NCBI GenBank assembly: GCA_016882305.1
Contig: VGQX01000019.1
Span: forward strand, 1 to 33,453
DNA length: 33,453 nucleotides
Direction: 5' to 3'
Source of the DNA: Cyanobacteria bacterium K_Offshore_surface_m2_239
GTDB taxonomy: Bacteria; Cyanobacteriota; Cyanobacteriia; PCC-6307; Cyanobiaceae
Both the position numbers and the translations under genes were made by a program. Positions 13,414 through 21,743 of this stretch are shown here, one piece after another (position 1 is the first letter of the stretch; each line of letters begins with the position of its first letter). The notes beneath the pieces are model-generated. The model searched no databases and was not told the DNA's origin. It was given only the letters and a program-made list of their open reading frames with translations.

Positions 13414-14004
13414 TCAGGCCAAAGGCGCATTCCAACATCCCAACGCTGGCGTGCCCCGATAGTCGCTGAGCACGCTGATCGTCGTGGTGTCGAGCAGGAA
13501 GTTTTGGCCCGCCAGGGGAGGCAGCCCCAACCAACGAGCCGCCAACACCCGCAGCAGGTGGCCATGGGAAAACAACAGCGTCGGCCCCGGCCCCTGGCGC
13601 AGCCGCGCGATCACCCGATCCACCCGCGCCCCCACCGCATCGGGGCTCTCACCTTCGGGGCAACCGTCGCGAAACACCAGCCACCCCGGGGTCTCCGCTC
13701 CGATTTCGGCGCTGGTTCGCCCCTCATAGGCGCCGTAGTTCCACTCCATCAGGTCCGGGTCCAGCACCAAGCGCGGGCCGTAACCAGCCAGCTCGCCGGT
13801 GCGTCGCGCCCGCTCCAGCGGGCTGGCCCACACCCGCGCGAAGCTCAGAGATCCCAGCACAGGCCCCAAGGCCCGAGCGGCCGCCTCCCCGGCTGGAGTC
13901 AGCGGAAGGTCCGTGGCGCCAGTGTGCTGGCCTGACAGGCTCCAGGTCGTTTCCCCGTGACGCGCCAGCACCACATCAACAGGTCGAAGAGAAAGGAGGG
14001 GCAT
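13414..14004 (-). CDS. Histidine phosphatase family protein (phosphoglycerate mutase-like)
   Basis: The 196-aa protein has the catalytic RHG motif in LARHGETTW (R15, H16, G17), a family YGAYEGRTSAEI segment with the acidic catalytic residue nearby, and the second histidine in LLFSHGHLLRVLAARWLG. It is shorter than true phosphoglycerate mutases (about 230-250 aa), so a phosphatase of sugar phosphates or nucleotides is more likely. The ATG at 14002-14004 puts the RHG motif at the usual distance; the frame remains open upstream without family resemblance. It faces groEL, with the groESL terminator between. Confidence 0.88.
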   Translation of the reverse strand: MPLLSLRPVDVVLARHGETTWSLSGQHTGATDLPLTPAGEAAARALGPVLGSLSFARVWASPLERARRTGELAGYGPRLVLDPDLMEWNYGAYEGRTSAEIGAETPGWLVFRDGCPEGESPDAVGARVDRVIARLRQGPGPTLLFSHGHLLRVLAARWLGLPPLAGQNFLLDTTTISVLSDYRGTPALGCWNAPLA

Positions 14005-14354
14005 GATCGGAGAGAGGGTGAAACCGCGGTGGCACAATCCTGGCAACCGAGGCCACCGCGCTCTGTCCGCCACGCGTTCCCGCTCTCACCCCCTCAAGTC
14101 GCACGATCCGTTCCACGGCCTCGCTGGCGGCTGAAGCGCTCCCGCCCCCTGCCAGCCCCGCGGGCCGCCGCGGCCCCGGGACTGCTCTCCGGCTCGTTCC
14201 GCGAGCCCGTGTCAGGGATTGTTAAGAGACTGCTAAATCCCCCCATGAGGGGCGGCGCCATCAACCCCACCCCCTAGCATGGGTGGGAATGGCAAACGCG
14301 ACCACCAAAACCTACCAAATCGCCCAAGATTTGCCCACTCCAGATAGCCAACGC
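14005..14354. other. Intergenic and leader region before the siroheme reductase
   Basis: This stretch divides the minus-strand phosphatase from the siroheme reductase. The first 200 bases are very GC-rich. From about 14215 the sequence becomes AT-richer (GGGATTGTTAAGAGAC), followed by two small hairpins: CCCC-ATGA-GGGG at 14241-14252 and the CCCACCC/GGGTGGG inverted repeat at 14266-14287. No NtcA-type GTA-N8-TAC site was seen by eye. Alternative reductase starts (GTG 14283, ATG 14289) lie inside it. Confidence 0.5.
14266..14287 (+). promoter_or_regulatory. Inverted repeat at the siroheme reductase leader
   Basis: CCCACCC at 14266-14272 and GGGTGGG at 14281-14287 are exact reverse complements with an 8-base loop. 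The right arm covers the GTG at 14283 and ends just before the ATG at 14289, so a folded mRNA would hide these starts. It could regulate translation or mean that the true start is the later ATG at 14355. Confidence 0.45.
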
Positions 14355-16688
14355 ATGACCACGACCCAGCCCCAATCTTGGAAAGCCAAACTGGCCGAGA
14401 AGATTCCTCCCCAGATGGCAGATGAGATCGATACCTTTGAAAATCAAATGGTGTTGCGCTGTCAGGGAAAAATCGAAGACAAGGTCTTTGCTGAATTGCG
14501 TCTGCGTCGTGGTGCTTATGGTCAACGCTACGACAATGGCTTTCGCCATGATGGCGAGAAAACACAGGAGATCGCCTTCCCTCACCCCGAGCTGACCAAG
14601 GGGCCAGAGACGAAATGGGAAGCGCCAGGGATGCAGCGCATCAAGATTCCCTACGGAGGACTCTCCGCGGAGCAGATGGAAGTCCTCGCAGACATCGCCG
14701 AGGAATATTCCGACTCCATCCTTCACATCACCACTCGACAGGACATCCAACTCCATTTCCTCTCCCTGGAGGACACGCCGGACATGCACCGCCGCCTGGC
14801 AGCCGTGGGCATCACGGTGCGCGAAGCTTGCGGCAACTCTGTGCGCAACGTCACCGCCTGCCCTCTCGCTGGTGTCTGCCGTGATGAGGCCTTCGATGTC
14901 ACCGGTTACGCCAACGAGACCGCAAATTATTTCCTCGGCCATCGTGATGTTCAAGACTTTGGTCGCAAGTTCAAGATTGCCTTCTCCGGCTGCGCGCAAC
15001 ATCCCTGCGGCCTGACCTACATGCATGATCTCGGCCTGATCGCCAAGAAGCGTCAGCGCGAAGGCCAGGAAGAAATCGGTTTTGAACTTTATGTTGGCGG
15101 CGGTCTCGGTGCGGTGCCCCACCTGGCCAAGCTGTTCGACGATTTCGTGCCCCCTGAGGAATTGCTGCCTCTATCCCAGGCCATTGCGCGTGTCTACGCG
15201 CGGCTGGGAGAGAAGAAAAACCGTAACAAGGCTCGCATCAAATTCCTTGTGCAGAAGCTGGGCATTGACGAATTCCGCCGTCTCGTCCTGGAAGAGCGCG
15301 CCACCCTGGAGAATGATCCCGAGTGGACCCAGTGGCTGCAGGCGATTCCTCAGTACAGCGAAACTGGGCGACCTGAGCCTGTGACCGCCGGACAGGTGAT
15401 CGATCTTGGCGAAGACGCTGAGGCGTTTGCCCAGTGGAAAGCCACCAACATCTATGTCCAACGCCAACCCGGCTTCGCCTGCGTCACGCTCAATCTCCCC
15501 CTGGGGGACCTCACCGCCCAGCAGATGCGCGGCCTCGCCGATGTCGCCCGTCGTTTCACGCCAGACGCCACCCGCACCACGGTGGAGCAAAACCTCCTGC
15601 TCCGCTGGGTTCATGAACCTGATCTGCCAGCCCTCTATCTCGCGCTCAAGGCTCTGCGGCTCCACACCCCTGGAGCCCAGACCATCGCTGACGTGACCGC
15701 TTGCCCGGGCACTGACACCTGCAAGCTGGGGATTGCGAGCTCCCGCGGCCTGGCCGGCGAATTGCGGCAGCGCCTGGCCCACAAGGGCTATCAATACGAC
15801 GAGGCGTTGAAGGACATCCGCGTCAAAGTGAGCGGCTGCTTCAATTCCTGCAGCCAACACACCGTGGCCGAAATCGGCTTCTACGGCTCCAATCGTCTGA
15901 TCGATCGTCACCGCGTTCCCCATCTCCATCTGATCCTGGGTGGCGAATGGAGCAACAACGCAGCTCACTACGGGCAATCTCTCGGGGTGATCCCCACAAA
16001 ACGGGTGCCAGAGGTCGTTGATTTCCTGATTGATCTCTATCTCCAAGGGAAAAATCAGGGCGAAACCTTCTCCCAGTTTGTTAATCGCATCGGCAAGAAA
16101 GATATCAAAGAACGGGTGCAGCCATTCACCCACGTTCCCTCCTACGCAGAGGATCCCAGCTTCTACACCGATTGGGGCGATGCCCGTGAATACACGATTG
16201 GTGATATCGGCATCGGCGAATGCGCAGGTGAAGTTGTCTCCCTGACCAATTTTGACGTCGCCAGGGCAGAAAGCCTCAACTTTGAGGCCACTCTCTTGCT
16301 GGATGGCGGAGACATGAATGGGAATGTGCAACAAGCCGCGGACAAAGCACTGGCGGCGATGGTCAAGGCTGCCCAGGCGGTTTTGAAGGCACAGAACGTG
16401 GACATCGCTGACGATGCAGCGGTCATCATCCGTGACTTCCGTCGCTATTTCTATGATACTGAGTTGTTCTTTGATCCATTCGTCAAGGGCAAATTTGCAA
16501 GCTACCTTTTCAATGCCTATGACAATCGCCAAGCTCCGGCCTCCTTTGATCGCGCACGTCAGGCTGTGGAAGAAGCGCGTCTGTTCATTGAGGCAGCCTA
16601 CGAATGCCACTCCCGCATGATGCAGGCTGGGATCAACTCTCCTGGTGCCTTCACTCAGTGGTATGAGACGCGTGTGCCCGTGAGCTGA
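14355..16688 (+). CDS. Siroheme nitrite/sulfite reductase with C-terminal HEPN-like extension
   Basis: This ferredoxin-type nitrite/sulfite reductase (777 aa from ATG 14355; ATG 14289 would add 22) reduces nitrite or sulfite by six electrons at a coupled siroheme-4Fe4S centre. It has the tandem ferredoxin-like and NIR/SIR repeats. The second half has the cluster cysteines C450-x5-C456 (ACPGTDTC) and C495-x3-C499 (SGCFNSC). The first half also keeps a pair-like set, C169-x5-C175 (ACPLAGVC) and C213-x4-C218 (GCAQHPC). After IGIGECAGEV, near residue 620, follows a roughly 140-residue helical tail, absent from ordinary cyanobacterial Sir (about 600-650 aa) and resembling the HEPN tail of Bacteroidetes-type reductases. 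Whether sulfite or nitrite is the substrate cannot be decided here. Codons are visibly less GC-rich than most neighbours. The downstream gene at 16758 probably shares its transcript. Confidence 0.87.
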   Translation: MTTTQPQSWKAKLAEKIPPQMADEIDTFENQMVLRCQGKIEDKVFAELRLRRGAYGQRYDNGFRHDGEKTQEIAFPHPELTKGPETKWEAPGMQRIKIPYGGLSAEQMEVLADIAEEYSDSILHITTRQDIQLHFLSLEDTPDMHRRLAAVGITVREACGNSVRNVTACPLAGVCRDEAFDVTGYANETANYFLGHRDVQDFGRKFKIAFSGCAQHPCGLTYMHDLGLIAKKRQREGQEEIGFELYVGGGLGAVPHLAKLFDDFVPPEELLPLSQAIARVYARLGEKKNRNKARIKFLVQKLGIDEFRRLVLEERATLENDPEWTQWLQAIPQYSETGRPEPVTAGQVIDLGEDAEAFAQWKATNIYVQRQPGFACVTLNLPLGDLTAQQMRGLADVARRFTPDATRTTVEQNLLLRWVHEPDLPALYLALKALRLHTPGAQTIADVTACPGTDTCKLGIASSRGLAGELRQRLAHKGYQYDEALKDIRVKVSGCFNSCSQHTVAEIGFYGSNRLIDRHRVPHLHLILGGEWSNNAAHYGQSLGVIPTKRVPEVVDFLIDLYLQGKNQGETFSQFVNRIGKKDIKERVQPFTHVPSYAEDPSFYTDWGDAREYTIGDIGIGECAGEVVSLTNFDVARAESLNFEATLLLDGGDMNGNVQQAADKALAAMVKAAQAVLKAQNVDIADDAAVIIRDFRRYFYDTELFFDPFVKGKFASYLFNAYDNRQAPASFDRARQAVEEARLFIEAAYECHSRMMQAGINSPGAFTQWYETRVPVS

Positions 16689-16757
16689 GCGCTCCAGCCC
16701 TCCGTCCTCAGCCCATTCTCCCTCCCCCACCCAACGATCACCCCCCCAGCTGCAGCA

Positions 16758-17324
16758 ATGGATGTTGAGCGTTTTTATCTGAAATTCTTTGCCCGTGAAA
16801 ATGCGATTGATGAAACCGGCTTCATTCCCATTTTTCATGACTGGATTCGCTTGAAATCCTTGCCCGGCACCTTGATTGATGTGGCGGACTACCGCCACGT
16901 CCCTGATGGTCCGGGGATCATGTTGATCAGCTTCGAAATCAATTACGCCATGGAGCACGGCGGTGGCCAATTTGGTCTCTCCGCCCAACGCAAACTCGGT
17001 TCTGACGGGAGCCATTCTGAGCGAATCGTGGAGCTTGCCAAACGCACAGCGTTGTTTGGCAGCCTGCTGGAAGCGGATAGCCGCCTCAACGGTGCCCTGA
17101 CCCTGGACGGCGGTCGCTTTCTCTATGCCGCCAATGATCGGCTGCGCCTTCCGAACACCGCGGACGCTTTCGCGGCTCTTCAGCCTGACCTGCAGGCAGC
17201 CGCGGCGACGCTCTATGGCGATCAGCCGTTCACTGTGAAGCGCGTGGAGAATGATCCTCGCGAGCGACTGACCGCCCTCGTGGAGACATCTGGTCCTGTT
17301 CCCATCGCCGCCCTCGCCGGTTAA
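16758..17324 (+). CDS. Unrecognised protein, probable partner of the siroheme reductase
   Basis: The 188-aa product (MDVERFYLKFFARENAI...) is not a family I can name. It appears soluble, with an aromatic N-terminal half (FIPIFHDWIRL, VADYRHVPDGPG, INYAMEHGGGQFGL), a possible nucleotide- or ligand-type Gly cluster and a more variable helical C-terminus. No signal peptide, membrane segment or cysteine pair is present. It follows the reductase by 69 bases on the same strand with the same lower-GC codon use, which suggests co-transcription and a linked role, for example assembly or electron delivery. Its TAA overlaps the stop of the next, convergent gene in a TTAA palindrome (17321-17324). Confidence 0.75.
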   Translation: MDVERFYLKFFARENAIDETGFIPIFHDWIRLKSLPGTLIDVADYRHVPDGPGIMLISFEINYAMEHGGGQFGLSAQRKLGSDGSHSERIVELAKRTALFGSLLEADSRLNGALTLDGGRFLYAANDRLRLPNTADAFAALQPDLQAAAATLYGDQPFTVKRVENDPRERLTALVETSGPVPIAALAG

Positions 17325-17578
17325 CGATCTTCGGGGCAGATCCCGGCCTGGCGCTGGCGAGTCAATTCGTCAGCGTCCCGGGCCAGAGATGCGCCCTGAG
17401 GGGTGTAAACGATGAATCCCTGCCGATTGCGATAGCGCACCGGCCAGCTTGCTTCGAACAGCCGTGCCGCCTCCAGCCGACAACGACTCCAGGCGGCATC
17501 GTCCATCGCCCATGGGGTGAGACGTCGAAAGTGGGGCCTAGTCTTCAGGCCAAGCCGCTTCCATCGGCTCGCAGCCAT
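17321..17578 (-). CDS. Small conserved-looking protein of unknown function
   Basis: The 85-aa product (MAASRWKRLGLKTRPHF...) is basic, Trp/Arg-rich at the start, with a PVRYRNRQGFIVYTPQG segment that could form a beta hairpin. I do not recognise the family. The ATG at 17576-17578 follows the stop of the upstream minus-strand gene by six bases, so the two are probably one operon. Its stop shares bases with the convergent gene at 16758-17324. Compact fit between neighbours supports it as a real gene. Confidence 0.65.
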   Translation of the reverse strand: MAASRWKRLGLKTRPHFRRLTPWAMDDAAWSRCRLEAARLFEASWPVRYRNRQGFIVYTPQGASLARDADELTRQRQAGICPEDR

Positions 17579-17584
17579 CCCTCC

Positions 17585-18004
17585 TCACCCCGCGACGGGG
17601 CCGTCGTCCCCGGGGTCGGCATCAGCGGACACCGTCATTGGCATGGCCTCCCTCCATTGCGGGGAGACCGAAGAATCCTGGGGAACCAGCCCGTCCGGAG
17701 CGAGCGATGGCTCCTTCGGCGGCTTCAGCTGCGGAGACTCGGGGAGCTCGCGAACGGCTGGCGCCCGGTGCAGCTCCCGCTCGAGCATGCGAATGCGACT
17801 CTCGCGCAGACAATACTTGCAGCCTCCGCTGGTTTGCAGATGCTTCTCAGGAGTGATACTGATCAGCTTGACGGGATGGAGACGACAACGAATAAGAAGC
17901 GGCGATTTATAACTCTTATACACGATTTCACTGTAATCATAGTGATCAGCAAAGCGGGCGCGGGCGCGTTGCAAAAATGTTTCCTTGCTGATGGGGCTTC
18001 CCAT
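17585..18004 (-). CDS. Treble-clef zinc-finger-like protein, unknown function
   Basis: The 139-aa product starts FLQRARARFADHYDYSEIVY and continues LIRCRLHPVKLISITPEKHL, GGCKYC. This layout (aromatic YDYS, then C40-x2-H43 and C62-x2-C65) resembles the DUF723-type treble-clef domain common in phage and mobile-element proteins, where it probably binds nucleic acid. The second half, from about residue 75, is Pro/Glu-rich and looks disordered. The 5' half of the gene is clearly lower in GC than the surroundings, compatible with transfer. It is the first gene of a probable two-gene minus-strand unit. Confidence 0.68.
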   Translation of the reverse strand: MGSPISKETFLQRARARFADHYDYSEIVYKSYKSPLLIRCRLHPVKLISITPEKHLQTSGGCKYCLRESRIRMLERELHRAPAVRELPESPQLKPPKEPSLAPDGLVPQDSSVSPQWREAMPMTVSADADPGDDGPVAG

Positions 18005-18122
18005 GCCGTCAGCACAAGCTGAAAGAATTCGTCCATTTTCTCAGGTTTCCGCCAACAGCCCCGTCAGGGACATCTTCCGCAATGAACAGGCCTGGAGCGG
18101 GAAGCCTCTCGCGGTTGTGGGC

Positions 18123-18638
18123 TCAACCTTGAGCGGCCGGCTCAAACACCAGAGCCACCCCGTTGTTGCAGTAGCGCAACCCTGTCGGGCGGGGACCATC
18201 CTTGAACACATGACCCTGATGGCCACCGCAACGACGGCAGTGATATTCCGTGCGCGGCACGATCAACTTGAAATCCACCTTGGTCGCCACCGCATCTGAG
18301 AGGGGCTGCCAGAAACTGGGCCAACCGGTGCCGCTGTCGAATTTCGCGCTGGAGGAAAACAGAGGCAAGCGACAGCCAGCGCAGAGGAAGCGACCTTGAC
18401 GTTTTTCCTTGTTCAAGGCGCTGCTGAACGGAGGCTCCGTGCCCTCCTGGCGCAAGACCTTGTAAGCCTGGGGGGACAGACGCTTTTTCCATTCCGCTTC
18501 GCTCAACGCCCAGCGTGGATCGGCGGCTTTGGAGGCAGCGTCAGCGCGCTGACCCCAACTGAGCAGAGGAAGGGCACCCAACAGGCCTTGAATCAACCGT
18601 TCCACGCTGACCTTCATCAGTTCACGACGGGTGGACAC
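18123..18638 (-). CDS. msrB: Peptide-methionine (R)-S-oxide reductase MsrB, exported
   Basis: MsrB reduces the R form of methionine sulfoxide in proteins. The 171-aa protein has the zinc CxxC pairs (CAGC and CRRC), the GTGWPSFWQPL motif, the HCRRCGGHQGHVFKDGP segment and the catalytic cysteine in GLRYCNN. The N-terminus reads STRRELMK followed by a mildly hydrophobic stretch ending in ADA, which fits a twin-arginine signal peptide, so the enzyme may act in the periplasm or thylakoid lumen. The start is GTG at 18636-18638; an in-frame ATG at 18615-18617 would drop the RR pair. It is five bases after secG, third in a gpmI-secG-msrB unit. Confidence 0.93.
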   Translation of the reverse strand: MSTRRELMKVSVERLIQGLLGALPLLSWGQRADAASKAADPRWALSEAEWKKRLSPQAYKVLRQEGTEPPFSSALNKEKRQGRFLCAGCRLPLFSSSAKFDSGTGWPSFWQPLSDAVATKVDFKLIVPRTEYHCRRCGGHQGHVFKDGPRPTGLRYCNNGVALVFEPAAQG

Positions 18639-18643
18639 GCGCT

Positions 18644-18874
18644 TCAGCCCACCCAGCCAGCGCTGAGGATGACGGCGAGAGACAGGAACAGTGCCATCAA
18701 CGTCCAGGAGATGCGATTGAGGGTGGCTTCCGCGCTGCGGGCGCTGGAGAACATCCCACCGCTACCAGAGACCAAACCTCCCAACCCATCCCCTTTGGGA
18801 CTATGCAGGAGAATGCTGATGACAAGAAGGATGCCGGAGAGCATCCACAGCCAGGAAAGAGCGGATTTGACCAT
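18644..18874 (-). CDS. secG: Protein translocase subunit SecG
   Basis: The 76-aa product has two membrane helices (roughly residues 4-24 and 52-75) flanking the conserved loop SPKGDGLGG-SGSGGMFSSARSAE and LNRISW. SecG assists the SecYE channel in plasma or thylakoid membranes. It starts at the ATG at 18872-18874, 17 bases after the gpmI stop. Confidence 0.95.
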   Translation of the reverse strand: MVKSALSWLWMLSGILLVISILLHSPKGDGLGGLVSGSGGMFSSARSAEATLNRISWTLMALFLSLAVILSAGWVG

Positions 18875-18891
18875 GCGACAAGTTTAGGAGA

Positions 18892-20541
18892 TCAAACACT
18901 CACAGCCTTGCTGGAACGGTCCGACGAGACCGGGGAGCTGGCGACGCCAATCAGCGATTCGCCGGTCATGCGGGCGGGCTTGGGCAATCCCAGAATCGAC
19001 AGCACCGTCGGCGCGATGTCCGCCAGGCCGCCGCCCTCCCGCAGGCGCACATTCGTGGCGTGGCCAGGCAACTGCCGCTTTTCTCCCTCCACAAGAATCA
19101 CCGGGACGGGGTTGGTGGTGTGCGCTGTCCAAGGGCGTCCATCCGGCCCGCGCATCACCTCCGCATTGCCGTGGTCCGCCGTGATGAGCATGGTTCCGCC
19201 CATCCGATTGGTGGCTTCGAGGAGGCGACCCACGCAGCGATCAACCATGGCAATTGCTTCCGCCGTGGCCGGAATCTGCCCTGTGTGTCCCACCATGTCG
19301 GGATTGGCGTAATTGATCACCACCAAGGAGTAGATGCCCTTGTTGATGGCAGCGATACAACTCTCGGTTAGCTTTTCCGCTGACATGGAGGGAGCCATGT
19401 CATAGGTGGGAACGCGTGGAGAAGGAACCAGGTGCCTGTCTTCGCCAGGAAAGGCCTGCTCAATGCCACCGTTCATGAAATAGGTGACATGGGGATATTT
19501 TTCTGTTTCCGCCGTGCGAAATTGACGTAGTCCATGCTCGGAGACCACTTGCCCCAGCAGACCGTCCAATGATTCTGGCGGGAAGGCCACCGCCACGGGA
19601 AGCCCCTGCTCGTATTGGGTGAAGGTGACGACATGGAGGGGCGTGACAAGCTCCCGAGGGAAACCATGAAAATCGGGACAGACCAGCGCACGGATCAGCT
19701 GACGCACCCGATCGGGGCGAAAGTTGAAACAAATCAGACCGTCTCCAGCCTTCAGAAGGCTTGGCGAGAAGCGCACGGGCTCCAGAAATTCATCCGTGAT
19801 GTCATCGGCGTAGGACTGGGCGAGCACCTCCTCGGGGGCGAGGGTGCTGATCGGGCCCTCCTCGGTGAGAAGGCGATAAGCCTTTTCGGTGCGATCCCAC
19901 CGGTTGTCACGATCCATGGCCCAATAGCGGCCACAGAGTGTGGTGATCTCCCCGACACCAGACTCTGCCAACAGCTGTTGAACCCGCTGGAGATCAGCTT
20001 GGGCACTGGTGGGCGGAGTGTCACGACCGTCGGTGATCACATGCACGCAGACTTGTCTCAACCCCCGTTGGGCGGCCCACCGCAGCAGACCGCCAAGATG
20101 CTCGAGGTGGCTGTGCACGCCACCTTCCGAGCAAAGACCCAACAGATGGAGGGTGCGACCGTTCGCCAGAAGGGTGTCAGCCAGCTCGTTGAGCGCTGGC
20201 GTGTCCGCCAGGCTGCCATCCTTGACTGCCTGACTGATCCGGACCAACTCCTGGCGGATGATGCGCCCGGAGCCGATGGTCAGATGTCCGACCTCGGAAT
20301 TGCCCATCTGATCCCCGGGGAGGCCCACCGCCCCTCCGCTGGCGGCGATCAGGGTGTGGGGATAGGCCTCCCACAGCGCATCCATCACCGGGGTATCCGC
20401 GACGGCGATGGCATTGGCGGCACTGGTGGCGCTGTACCCCCAACCATCAAGGATGGTCAGCACGACCGGCGCGATGGGCGAAGAATCAGCGAAAGCGGGG
20501 GGAACTGTCGAGAGCAACCTTGTGCTCGCGGAAGATCCCAC
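18892..20541 (-). CDS. gpmI: 2,3-bisphosphoglycerate-independent phosphoglycerate mutase
   Basis: GpmI interconverts 3- and 2-phosphoglycerate using two metal ions. The product has the N-terminal metal site [11 protein letters not shown], the phosphoserine nucleophile in [16 protein letters not shown], the [11 protein letters not shown] segment, and the C-terminal metal ligands in [12 protein letters not shown] and ITADHGNAE. The frame stays open far upstream to 21432, antisense to pyrR, so the start is set at the GTG at 20539-20541, giving 549 aa, close to the family size. A TTG ten codons further in, or CTG-type starts, are possible. First gene of the gpmI-secG-msrB unit. Confidence 0.95.
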   Translation of the reverse strand: MGSSASTRLLSTVPPAFADSSPIAPVVLTILDGWGYSATSAANAIAVADTPVMDALWEAYPHTLIAASGGAVGLPGDQMGNSEVGHLTIGSGRIIRQELVRISQAVKDGSLADTPALNELADTLLANGRTLHLLGLCSEGGVHSHLEHLGGLLRWAAQRGLRQVCVHVITDGRDTPPTSAQADLQRVQQLLAESGVGEITTLCGRYWAMDRDNRWDRTEKAYRLLTEEGPISTLAPEEVLAQSYADDITDEFLEPVRFSPSLLKAGDGLICFNFRPDRVRQLIRALVCPDFHGFPRELVTPLHVVTFTQYEQGLPVAVAFPPESLDGLLGQVVSEHGLRQFRTAETEKYPHVTYFMNGGIEQAFPGEDRHLVPSPRVPTYDMAPSMSAEKLTESCIAAINKGIYSLVVINYANPDMVGHTGQIPATAEAIAMVDRCVGRLLEATNRMGGTMLITADHGNAEVMRGPDGRPWTAHTTNPVPVILVEGEKRQLPGHATNVRLREGGGLADIAPTVLSILGLPKPARMTGESLIGVASSPVSSDRSSKAVSV

Positions 20542-20769
20542 AGGAGTGGCCGTCGGAGAGAGGGCCTGCTGGGAAGGAGGGACTGGATTCACCCTAGGCC
20601 TGCTCTCTGGTGTGACCTCAACCAAGTCCAAACTACAACCAGCCTCACCCGGGGGCAGGAGCCAGCGACAGTCCGTCAGGTTTCGGGAACATCGGACAAC
20701 AGAGCGCGGAAGCGAAGCTGTAAGGATTGGCTTACGTTGGGGCGACTTTCTTGACGGAGGGGTGATTGC

Positions 20770-21381
20770 TTGAGCCACTCCCCCACGGATCCGCCCCCAC
20801 CTGATCCCGTCTCCGCGAGTCCCGCTGGCGACAACCTCTCCGCTGCGGGCTCCCCCCCCATCGAAATCCTCTCCGCTCAGGAACTTCGTCGCACCTTGGA
20901 CCGACTGGCGTCCCAGGTCCTGGAAGCGTCTGCGGATTCCAGCGATCTTCTTCTCCTCGGCATTCCCACCCGCGGCGTGGCCCTCGCCCGGGTGCTGGCG
21001 GAGCGGCTTCAAGCGATCACTGGCCACGCGATTCCGTGTGGCAGCCTCGACCCCACCTTCCACCGCGACGATCTGAACCGCGTGGGAACCCGCCTGGTGG
21101 AAGCCACCTCCCTCCCCGTCAGCGTCGATGATCGGCTGGTGGTGCTGGTGGATGACGTGATCTACACGGGGCGCACGGTCCGGGCGGCCCTGGAAGCGCT
21201 CCAGGCCTGGGGTCGCCCCCGTCGCGTGTTGCTGGCGGTGATGGTGGATCGCGGCCACCGGGAGCTGCCGATCCAACCTGACTTCTGCGGTCGCGTGGTG
21301 CCCACCTCCCGCCAGGAATCGATCCAGCTCTGCCTGCAGGCGGTGGATGGCCAGGAAGGCGTCTATCTCCTCCATCCCTGA
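20770..21381 (+). CDS. pyrR: PyrR bifunctional pyrimidine regulator / uracil phosphoribosyltransferase
   Basis: The 203-aa protein has the PyrR signature: [21 protein letters not shown], a DPTFHRDDL segment, the PRPP-binding loop [18 protein letters not shown], and [18 protein letters not shown] with VPTSRQE. PyrR binds pyr mRNA in some bacteria and makes UMP from uracil and PRPP. The first 28 residues are a Pro/Ser-rich extension. The start is TTG at 20770, supported by a GGAGG at 20756-20760 nine bases upstream and by an in-frame stop at 20752. It is divergent from gpmI across 228 bases. No attenuator was identified. Confidence 0.94.
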   Translation: MSHSPTDPPPPDPVSASPAGDNLSAAGSPPIEILSAQELRRTLDRLASQVLEASADSSDLLLLGIPTRGVALARVLAERLQAITGHAIPCGSLDPTFHRDDLNRVGTRLVEATSLPVSVDDRLVVLVDDVIYTGRTVRAALEALQAWGRPRRVLLAVMVDRGHRELPIQPDFCGRVVPTSRQESIQLCLQAVDGQEGVYLLHP

Positions 21382-21472
21382 ACGTGACCGTTTCAGTCGG
21401 CGGGTGTCACTCGCTGAGGTGGTTCCCCGCAAAAGCGTTGATCAACCGTGACGGTGGTCCCGGGAAGGGCGC

Positions 21473-21691
21473 TCAGGCCGGAAGGAGCTCGTCGGCGCGG
21501 AAATGGGCGCGAAATTTTCCGAAGGCCACCACGACCGGCAGCGTGGGGCTCACCGGTCGCCCTTTCCAACCGTCGATCACGCTCACCACCTCCCCCTCTT
21601 GACCCTGGAGGTCGAAGGGTTGCCCCCGATGCTCTGGATGGGTGTACACCACCACGCTCGCCGACACCTGTACCCGATCACCAGGCTGCAT
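21473..21691 (-). CDS. ftrV: Ferredoxin-thioredoxin reductase, variable chain
   Basis: The 72-aa product (MQPGDRVQVSASVVVYTHPE...) is the SH3-like variable subunit of ferredoxin-thioredoxin reductase, which pairs with the catalytic 4Fe-4S chain (ftrC, elsewhere) to pass photosynthetic electrons to thioredoxin. Family segments are VVVYTHPEHRGQPFDL-GQEGEVV and KFRAHFRADEL. Length is normal. Last gene of a minus-strand run with the Hsp70-like pair, 52 bases after the membrane protein's stop. Confidence 0.95.
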   Translation of the reverse strand: MQPGDRVQVSASVVVYTHPEHRGQPFDLQGQEGEVVSVIDGWKGRPVSPTLPVVVAFGKFRAHFRADELLPA

Positions 21692-21743
21692 ACACCCTCT
21701 CGAATCGGCGACATCCTGTCACGCGCGGGCCGCCACTGACGCC

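Noticed and set aside
14274-17015. Long minus-strand frames opposite the siroheme reductase
   Set aside because: They are antisense to a protein with complete NIR/SIR motifs and have no recognisable domain.
20542-21432. Upstream extension of the gpmI frame
   Set aside because: It would run antisense through pyrR and give an 846-residue protein; GpmI is about 540 residues.
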